Positions 5,524 through 9,866 of a stretch of DNA of 9,866 nt are shown here, piece after piece. The DNA is taken from NCBI GenBank assembly GCA_017456685.1, contig JAFTIV010000013.1, positions 1 through 9,866 of the forward strand. The letters are read 5' to 3'. This DNA comes from Clostridia bacterium (GTDB taxonomy: Bacteria; Bacillota; Clostridia; Oscillospirales; CAG-272). The position numbers and the translations under genes are program-made. The notes under the pieces are model-generated. The model was not told the origin of the DNA and made no database searches. It saw nothing but the letters and a program-made list of their open reading frames with translations. How positions within the stretch are numbered: position 1 is the stretch's first letter; every line of letters starts with the position of its first letter.

Positions 5524-6234
5524 TTGGGAACAAAATTAACCTTTAACAGGCTTGAAAAAAAGTTCATTTTGACAGAAGAGCAATATCTCCGCATTAAGGC
5601 TGAAATTGACAAGCGCTTTGATCCTGATGAATATGGCGAAACCAAAATATGTAACTTGTATTATGATACACCCGACTATCTTTTGATAACTCGCTCTATC
5701 GAAAAGCCAATTTATAAGGAGAAGCTAAGGCTTCGCACATACGGAATCCCTACCGATTCCTCACTCGGCTTTGCTGAGGTGAAAAAGAAATACAATGGTG
5801 TTGTCTTTAAAAGGCGTATAGTTATGCCTTTACCACAGACAATTAGTTTTTTGGCAGATGAAATTGACATCGACCCGCCTACTCAAATCTCCGCCGAAAT
5901 TAAGTATTTCTTGAAATTTTATAAAAACCTTGCTCCAAGAATATATATTTCCTATGACAGAAGTGCTTTTTTTTGCAAAGATGATAAGGATTTTAGAATA
6001 ACATTTGATAAAAACCTAACTTGGAGATGCTATGACCTTGATTTAACTAAGGGCTCATATGGTGAGCCTCTCTTAGAAAACGGACAGGTTCTTATGGAGG
6101 TAAAGGTTCCCTCTGCTCTTCCTATGTGGCTTGTCGATATACTTTCCGAGGAGAAAATTTACACCCGCTCCTTCTCCAAGGTCGGCACAGCCTTTCTTAA
6201 AATGATTACCGCTCAAAGGAGTTACATAAAATGA
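5524..6234 (+). CDS. Stand-alone VTC-domain protein, probable polyphosphate polymerase
   Basis: A soluble 236-residue protein consisting of one VTC domain, the tunnel fold that in yeast Vtc4 polymerises the gamma-phosphate of ATP into inorganic polyphosphate. The charged tunnel-lining motifs occur in family order: RLEKKF (9-14), NLYYDTP (44-50), KEKLRLRTY (65-73), EVKKKYNGVVFKRR (85-98), YISYDRSAF (141-149), RITFD (158-162), LMEVK (190-194) and RSFSKVGTAF (215-224). Arg69 and Arg71, Lys87, Arg146, Glu192 (likely metal ligand) and Lys219 appear to match the phosphate- and metal-binding residues of Vtc4; this match is from pattern, not alignment. No catalytic motif is visibly lost. It lacks the SPX domain and membrane helices of the yeast protein, which fits the membrane partner being a separate gene. 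It starts with TTG and overlaps the DUF4956 gene by 4 nt (ATGA). Polyphosphate synthesis by this protein is inferred, not shown. Confidence 0.87.
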   Translation: MGTKLTFNRLEKKFILTEEQYLRIKAEIDKRFDPDEYGETKICNLYYDTPDYLLITRSIEKPIYKEKLRLRTYGIPTDSSLGFAEVKKKYNGVVFKRRIVMPLPQTISFLADEIDIDPPTQISAEIKYFLKFYKNLAPRIYISYDRSAFFCKDDKDFRITFDKNLTWRCYDLDLTKGSYGEPLLENGQVLMEVKVPSALPMWLVDILSEEKIYTRSFSKVGTAFLKMITAQRSYIK

Positions 6235-6989
6235 AAACACTACTTAAATTCTTTACGAGTATATTTTATACCTCGAATGTTCCTGAGGGGGACACACCCG
6301 TTGGAATAAATCCTGGCTATGATTTGTTTACAGGAATGCAAAATCCTGTAATCGAGCTTGGTGATTTTTGGCTTTGCATAGGTGTTGCAATCTTGCTTGG
6401 AGTATTTGTTTCATTCTGCTATATGTATAAGAATGAATTCTCGAAAAACCTTGTTATATCAATTGCTCTTTTGCCAGTAATTGTAACTGTTCTTATTATG
6501 CTTGTCAACGGAAATGTTGGTGCAGGTGTTGCCGTAGGTGGTGTATTTGCTCTTACCCGCTTCCGTTCAGCTCAAGGAACAGCTAAGGAAATTACTCATA
6601 TTTTCCTTTCAATGGCAATCGGCTTAACTCTTGGCCTTGGCTTTGTTGGTGTTGCAATTGTTTTAGCTATTGTTGTTGAGGCACTCAGCTTTGTATTCAC
6701 TATTACAAAGTTTGGCATTATCAACGATAGCAGACGCACACTCAAGGTTACAATTCCTGAAAACCTTGACTATACTACTCTTTTCGATGATTTGTTTGAG
6801 AAATATACAACATCAAATATGCTCGAAAAGGTAAAGCTTAGAAACCTTGGAACTATGTTCCGTCTTACTTACACCATTACTCTTAAGGACCAAAAGCAAG
6901 AAAAGGCTTTTATTGATGAAATAAGAATGAGAAACGGAAACCTTGATGTGCTTTGCTCAAGACTTCAAAGCGAAAAAGAAGAGCTATAA
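6231..6989 (+). CDS. DUF4956 membrane protein, partner of the VTC-domain protein
   Basis: 252 residues. After a short N-terminal segment, hydrophobic helices lie at about 46-66, 74-92 and 122-158 (long enough for one or two passes), with a glycine-rich hydrophobic stretch at 94-108. The conserved DUF4956 core is GGVFALTRFRSAQGTAKEI (103-121), a basic-acidic 'RFRS...KE' segment between membrane parts. From about 165 a soluble domain begins with RRTLKVTIPENLDY and has a beta-alpha pattern, likely cytoplasmic. DUF4956 genes are commonly found beside VTC-domain genes, and here the two are translationally coupled (ATG at 6231 inside the VTC stop region). A role as membrane anchor or channel for the polymer, like the membrane part of the yeast VTC complex, is inference; no activity is known to me. 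The gene ends the operon, right before a strong terminator. CotH-like or carbohydrate-binding genes that I recall near such pairs are absent. Confidence 0.87.
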   Translation: MKTLLKFFTSIFYTSNVPEGDTPVGINPGYDLFTGMQNPVIELGDFWLCIGVAILLGVFVSFCYMYKNEFSKNLVISIALLPVIVTVLIMLVNGNVGAGVAVGGVFALTRFRSAQGTAKEITHIFLSMAIGLTLGLGFVGVAIVLAIVVEALSFVFTITKFGIINDSRRTLKVTIPENLDYTTLFDDLFEKYTTSNMLEKVKLRNLGTMFRLTYTITLKDQKQEKAFIDEIRMRNGNLDVLCSRLQSEKEEL

Positions 6990-6991
6990 TT

Positions 6992-7021
6992 AAAAAAGCG
7001 GTGAAAATTCACCGCTTTTTT
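6992..7021. terminator. Perfect bidirectional terminator after DUF4956
   Basis: Arms 6992-7005 and 7008-7021 are perfect 14-nt complements (core GCGGTGAA/TTCACCGC) with T-runs at the 3' end on both strands. It starts 3 nt after the DUF4956 stop. On the minus strand it can also catch transcripts from the glycoside-hydrolase operon. Confidence 0.92.
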
Positions 7022-7026
7022 ATTAG

Positions 7027-7056
7027 CAATGGCGAGTGATTTTTCACTCGCCATTG
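7027..7056. terminator. Second stacked hairpin in the convergent region
   Basis: A perfect 13-bp stem, 7027-7039 (CAATGGCGAGTGA) with 7044-7056, closes a 4-nt loop 5 nt beyond the first terminator and 12 nt past the stop of the glycoside-hydrolase-like gene. On the plus strand it is followed by interrupted T-runs. On the minus strand no U-tract follows directly, so there it may act as a 3'-end stabiliser ahead of the first hairpin. Confidence 0.7.
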
Positions 7057-7068
7057 AATTTTTAAATT

Positions 7069-8997
7069 TTAGAATTCGAAAATTATAAGCTTATGCAGGC
7101 TCATGCTGTCAAGAGTAAGCGAAATCTCGCTTCCCTTTTGAACAAACTTAATTTTCTTATTGTCTGGAATTGTCTTGATTGCCTTGATTTTTTCATTTAC
7201 ATTAACTTTAATTTTCAAGTTGTTTAATTCAGGAAAATCAGCAAGCAAGCAAACATTTCCGCGATTAACTGGTGGAGCGTAAAGAAGATGCATAGCAAAG
7301 AAGCGCTCATTATTGCTCTTTCTAAAGCGTGCCCTACCACAGGATGGGAAGCCCTCTATACTAAGCTTCCTTTGATAAATAGCCTCAAAGCCTTTTTTAA
7401 TATATCTTTCAAGCGCATAGTTTCCTGATTTGTGATAAGCATCAAATACAGGATGAGCAAAATAAAGAACATTTCCGCACTTAACAAGTGCTGGGTAAGG
7501 TGCCTTGTCGGGCTTTGGAGGGGTATTTTTGTGTCCACAGAAATGTCCGTAGGTACGATTAAATAATGGCTCATAAACATCTGCAAGAACCTCTCCGTCG
7601 CTTTCAGTAATATATGCGCTTGAATAGCTCAAGAACGGAGTTGTTATTTCGTCGATTTCACAAGAAATAAAGTCGAGATCAGAGCCAGATTTGCACTTAA
7701 GCTTTATTCCAAGCTCGTCAAAAATGCTTTCGGCGCTCGCAATTACTTTGCCACCGTTTTGAACATAGTCACAAAGCTGTTTTTTGTCATTTTCGGTAAA
7801 TTTAACACAGTCAGGCAAAACAATACAGTTATACCTTGAAAGGTCGTTTCCGTCGTCGATTACATCGAACTCAAGATGCATAATTTGAAGCGCCTTTGAG
7901 CATCCAACATCCGCCTCGGTATGGCTCATCCAAAGGGCGATGTCGGTATAAGCTCTTGTATCTTCACAATATTTTTCAATTTTCGAGGCATAGTCGAAGG
8001 CGTGTCCTATTACTGCATAGGTGCTCTTATCAAGCGCGCCATATGGGTGCAAATGGTCGCCTACTGACATTGATGCACCAACACTGAGCATATCTGCACA
8101 TTCGTATCTTAGAGCCTCTTTGTTTTTAAATCCGCCAAATTCGCCCCAGGAATGATGGAACTTTCCTGTCATTCCAAGGAAAAGCTTGCCGTATTTTTCA
8201 AAATATTTAGCACGAAGTGGCATAAGGTCATAGCCACCCCAAGCGGTTGGCAAATCCTCAAGCTCGTAATGAGTTTGATATGGGTGATACTCAGGACGGT
8301 TCATATCTGCTCCGCCATTATAGAAAACTGTTGCATTAGGTGCATATTCGTGAACTATTCCTGTCAAGTCCTTCATAAGCTCAATGCGTTGTTCTCTAAA
8401 GTACTTGCGTACATCCTCAAATTTCTCGGGGTCAAGCCCTTGAGCCTTCATTCCTGCCTTGCAATCCTCACAAACGCAGGTGTCGTGTATAAAGCAAATA
8501 TCATAGAAAATTCCGTCAGAGACATCGAATTGCTCACAAACCTCTCTTGTTATGTCCTCAAGGTATTTCTTATATCCACCAACTGGACAAAGAGTAATCC
8601 AAGAGCAATCGCTAATAGGAGTATCAAGAGGCTCGTCAAGCTTGCCACCATTGTAGCCATAAATAACAGGCTTTTTTGTCCAAAAGTTTATTTGGTGCCA
8701 CTCTGGATGCTCATCAGCATCCTTCTTGCTCCAACCCATTGTTATGTAAATAGGTGCCTTTGCGCCCGCATCGTGTATTGCATCAATCTCTTCCTTCAAA
8801 AGATTAAATTTAAGTCCTGGATTTATTGTTCCAAGCTTTGTTGGATAATAAGAATATCCGTGATGACACTTTGCAAAAACAGTTATTAAATCAACCTTTG
8901 CATCCTTTAAAATTTGTGTGAATTCAGCCTTGTTAAATTGACAGCCGATATTTTCAATATCGGGACTTGTGTGAAAGTCCAAGTGAACACATTTCAT
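7069..8997 (-). CDS. GHL6/beta-galactosidase-like glycoside hydrolase homologue
   Basis: 642 residues, no signal peptide. The N-terminal part (1 to about 340) looks like a TIM barrel of the hypothetical glycosyl hydrolase 6 (GHL6) type. It has CVHLDFHTSPDI (3-14), VDLITVFAKCHHGYSYYPTK (35-54), a helix-turn with GAKAPIYITMGWS (78-90), SDGIFYDICF (160-169) and LFLGMTGKFHHSWGEFGGFK (272-291). About 350-550 resembles the Rossmann-like beta-galactosidase trimerisation domain (ALWMSHTEAD, IVLPDCVKFTENDKKQL, YVQNGGKVIA). The end (about 560-642) is a beta-rich domain. Asp166, Glu246 and Glu286 are possible catalytic acids, unproven. Cys168, Cys174, Cys176 and Cys179 form a tight cluster after the FYD motif, plausibly a metal knuckle. 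Related families act on alpha-fucosides, beta-galactosides and similar sugars; the substrate is unknown and the site is likely cytoplasmic. It is coupled to the upstream PH-like gene by TAATG, with AGGAG seven bases before the ATG. Confidence 0.78.
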   Translation of the reverse strand: MKCVHLDFHTSPDIENIGCQFNKAEFTQILKDAKVDLITVFAKCHHGYSYYPTKLGTINPGLKFNLLKEEIDAIHDAGAKAPIYITMGWSKKDADEHPEWHQINFWTKKPVIYGYNGGKLDEPLDTPISDCSWITLCPVGGYKKYLEDITREVCEQFDVSDGIFYDICFIHDTCVCEDCKAGMKAQGLDPEKFEDVRKYFREQRIELMKDLTGIVHEYAPNATVFYNGGADMNRPEYHPYQTHYELEDLPTAWGGYDLMPLRAKYFEKYGKLFLGMTGKFHHSWGEFGGFKNKEALRYECADMLSVGASMSVGDHLHPYGALDKSTYAVIGHAFDYASKIEKYCEDTRAYTDIALWMSHTEADVGCSKALQIMHLEFDVIDDGNDLSRYNCIVLPDCVKFTENDKKQLCDYVQNGGKVIASAESIFDELGIKLKCKSGSDLDFISCEIDEITTPFLSYSSAYITESDGEVLADVYEPLFNRTYGHFCGHKNTPPKPDKAPYPALVKCGNVLYFAHPVFDAYHKSGNYALERYIKKGFEAIYQRKLSIEGFPSCGRARFRKSNNERFFAMHLLYAPPVNRGNVCLLADFPELNNLKIKVNVNEKIKAIKTIPDNKKIKFVQKGSEISLTLDSMSLHKLIIFEF

Positions 8998-9560
8998 TAC
9001 TTTTCTCCTACCTTTGATGAAAATATTTTATAAAGCATTTTTACCTTTGCAACATTATAGAAGCCATATATCTTTGAAAACGAACGTTTTCCGTTTTTTC
9101 TTTTAACAGTAGCCATAAAGGTAACATATCCGTTTCCCTGCTCATCACAAGCAAAATTTAGATTTTTTATGTCCTCATATAAATACGAAAAAGTCTTTTC
9201 CTTTTTTCCGCAATATAAGATAATTGCTCTTTTTGTCGTTAGGGCATATTCTATGCCCTTTCTTGACACGATTATAATAAGTGGCATAACAAGAGCAAAA
9301 TAAAGTCCAACCACCAAAAATGGTATGGCAAGCGACGGCAAAAGCCTTTCTATCGAAAATCCGCTTGGCAAATTCTTTGTAATTTTTAGTGAAATAACAA
9401 GCCACGCCACAGCAAATGCTGTCCAGAATACGCCCAAAAGAACATTAAACCGTTCACTTGGTAAAAGTCTTGCTTTCTTTACAGGATTTGCACACCAAAG
9501 AACTCTTTCGTTCTCGTCAATATGCTTAGATACATTGAAATCAAGTAATTCCTTTTCCAT
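8997..9560 (-). CDS. PH-like domain membrane protein with two helices
   Basis: 187 residues from the chosen start (MEKELLDFNV). A short cytosolic lead with the pattern DENERVLWCANPVKKARLL (15-33) is typical of bacterial PH-like proteins, where '-GE-VLW-G-P' precedes the membrane. Two hydrophobic helices follow at about 39-60 and 73-98. A PH-like beta domain comes after them (about 101-180), including YALTTKRAIILYCGKKEKTFSYLYEDI. This is the layout of YdbS/bPH2-type 'membrane-flanked' proteins, whose ligands are mostly unknown. A frame reaching up to 9662 would add 34 residues, but they run through the promoter and terminator of this unit, and the ATG at 9560 has AAAGGAG six bases ahead. It is the first gene of a two-gene operon; its stop TAA shares one base with the ATG of the glycoside-hydrolase-like gene. 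A functional tie between them is suggested only by this coupling. Confidence 0.8.
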   Translation of the reverse strand: MEKELLDFNVSKHIDENERVLWCANPVKKARLLPSERFNVLLGVFWTAFAVAWLVISLKITKNLPSGFSIERLLPSLAIPFLVVGLYFALVMPLIIIVSRKGIEYALTTKRAIILYCGKKEKTFSYLYEDIKNLNFACDEQGNGYVTFMATVKRKNGKRSFSKIYGFYNVAKVKMLYKIFSSKVGEK

Positions 9561-9565
9561 CAATA

Positions 9566-9573
9566 TCTCCTTT
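9566..9573 (-). promoter_or_regulatory. Shine-Dalgarno site deciding the PH-like start
   Basis: Minus-strand AAAGGAGA lies just ahead of the ATG at 9560, with GGAG six bases away. The longer frame starting at 9662 would have to be translated from within the terminator of the neighbouring gene. Confidence 0.85.
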
Positions 9574-9588
9574 AATTTCGCTATGAAT

Positions 9589-9617
9589 ATTGTATCATAT
9601 TCTAAAACTGTTGTCAA
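9589..9617 (-). promoter_or_regulatory. Consensus promoter of the PH/glycoside-hydrolase operon
   Basis: A perfect -35 TTGACA (9612-9617) and -10 TACAAT (9589-9594) are 17 bp apart, with TGA directly before the -10. The -35 begins right after the U-tract of the upstream terminator. The leader is about 20 nt. Confidence 0.85.
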
Positions 9618-9620
9618 TAT

Positions 9621-9651
9621 AAAAACGGCTTGGCAGTCGCCTGCCAAGCCG
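9621..9651 (-). terminator. Strong GC-rich terminator after the LRR gene
   Basis: A perfect 11-bp stem, CGGCTTGGCAG (9626-9636) with CTGCCAAGCCG (9641-9651), closes a 4-nt loop and is followed by five Us on the minus strand (complement of 9621-9625). It lies 14 nt past the stop of the upstream leucine-rich-repeat gene. Confidence 0.92.
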
Positions 9652-9665
9652 AATTTTTTCATTTT

Positions 9666-9866
9666 TTACTCATCAGCATAATTCCAAATTACAAAATTAT
9701 TATCGTAATTCCAATTTTCACTCCAATTAATGCCCTTTGCGGAGCCCTCACAATAAATAACTTCATTGTCACATTCTAAAAATTCGTGAGCATCTATAAG
9801 AGTTACGGAATTAGGAATAATTATTTTTTCAAGCAATCCACAATTTGATATTGCATAGGTTGATAT
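9666..9866 (-). CDS. BspA-like leucine-rich-repeat protein, C-terminal end (truncated by window edge)
   Basis: I translated the last 66 codons; the gene continues beyond 9866. The visible part holds the end of one LRR_5 (BspA-type) repeat, with CGLLEKIIIPNSVTLIDAHEF at about 9-29. The tail (VIYCEGSAKGINW, then SENWNYDNNFVIW) is the characteristic last unit of many BspA-like proteins in gut Firmicutes ('IYCEA...W...WNY...W'). Such proteins are built from many 23-residue repeats and are often surface-exposed, but the N-terminus and any signal peptide are outside the window, so location is unknown. The protein ends just after the repeat (WNYADE, stop at 9666-9668), with no anchor or sorting signal at this end. 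It is terminated by the hairpin at 9621-9651. Confidence 0.8.
   Translation of the reverse strand: MSTYAISNCGLLEKIIIPNSVTLIDAHEFLECDNEVIYCEGSAKGINWSENWNYDNNFVIWNYADE

Noticed and set aside
8152..8889. Plus-strand open frame of 245 codons opposite the glycoside-hydrolase-like gene
   Set aside because: It is antisense to a well-supported gene, has no good ribosome binding site, and its translation is rich in Cys, Leu and Ile without recognisable domains; it is a shadow frame.
9325..9681. Plus-strand open frame of 118 codons
   Set aside because: It crosses the PH-like gene, its promoter and the terminator hairpin in antisense, so it is not a credible gene.
1..9866. Mobile element, prophage, defence island or CRISPR array
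   Set aside because: No transposase, integrase, terminal repeats, spacer-repeat array or known defence gene appears on either strand; base composition and promoter style look uniform throughout.

Overview
The window looks like chromosomal DNA from a low-GC Gram-positive bacterium of the class Clostridia, probably a gut lineage. The grounds are the AT-rich intergenic DNA, strong AGGAGG-type Shine-Dalgarno sites, consensus SigA-like promoters with TG-extended -10 elements, a four-cysteine bL28, a BspA-type leucine-rich-repeat tail, and several families common in Clostridia. No insertion sequence, CRISPR array, tRNA, rRNA, phage gene or attachment site was found. The longest gene-free stretch is 284 nt.

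Left part (1-3158): all genes are on the minus strand. In transcription order they are a short MutS-family ATPase (1411-3015), ribosomal protein bL28 rpmB (1119-1304), a DUF6873/pentein-fold-like protein (360-1058) and the first 57 codons of a probable diadenylate cyclase cdaA (1-173, runs off the left edge). rpmB and cdaA have their own promoters. A terminator hairpin separates rpmB from the DUF6873-like gene, and another follows the latter.

Middle (3112-5324): a TIM-barrel sugar-phosphate isomerase/epimerase-like gene (3159-3974, plus) is divergent from the MutS-like gene. It converges through a two-way hairpin on a DUF2974/Mbeg1-like alpha/beta hydrolase (4076-5239, minus).

Right-middle (5462-7056): a two-gene operon on the plus strand encodes a stand-alone VTC-domain protein (family of polyphosphate polymerases) and a DUF4956 membrane protein, with a 4-nt ATGA overlap. 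This is the most system-like unit in the window: a cytosolic nucleotidyl-polymerase-type tunnel domain next to a membrane partner, suggesting membrane-associated polyphosphate synthesis. It ends at two stacked perfect hairpins that also serve the convergent operon to the right.

Right part (7069-9866): a minus-strand operon encodes a two-helix PH-like membrane protein (8997-9560) and a 642-residue GHL6/beta-galactosidase-like glycoside hydrolase homologue (7069-8997), coupled by a TAATG stop/start overlap. Upstream, past a strong GC-rich terminator, lies the C-terminal end of a BspA-like leucine-rich-repeat protein (9666-9866, truncated by the window edge).

Most genes are single transcription units with clear promoters and terminators. 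Start sites were corrected for three genes (MutS-like, DUF2974 and PH-like) because the longer reading frames begin upstream of, or inside, the Shine-Dalgarno sequence.
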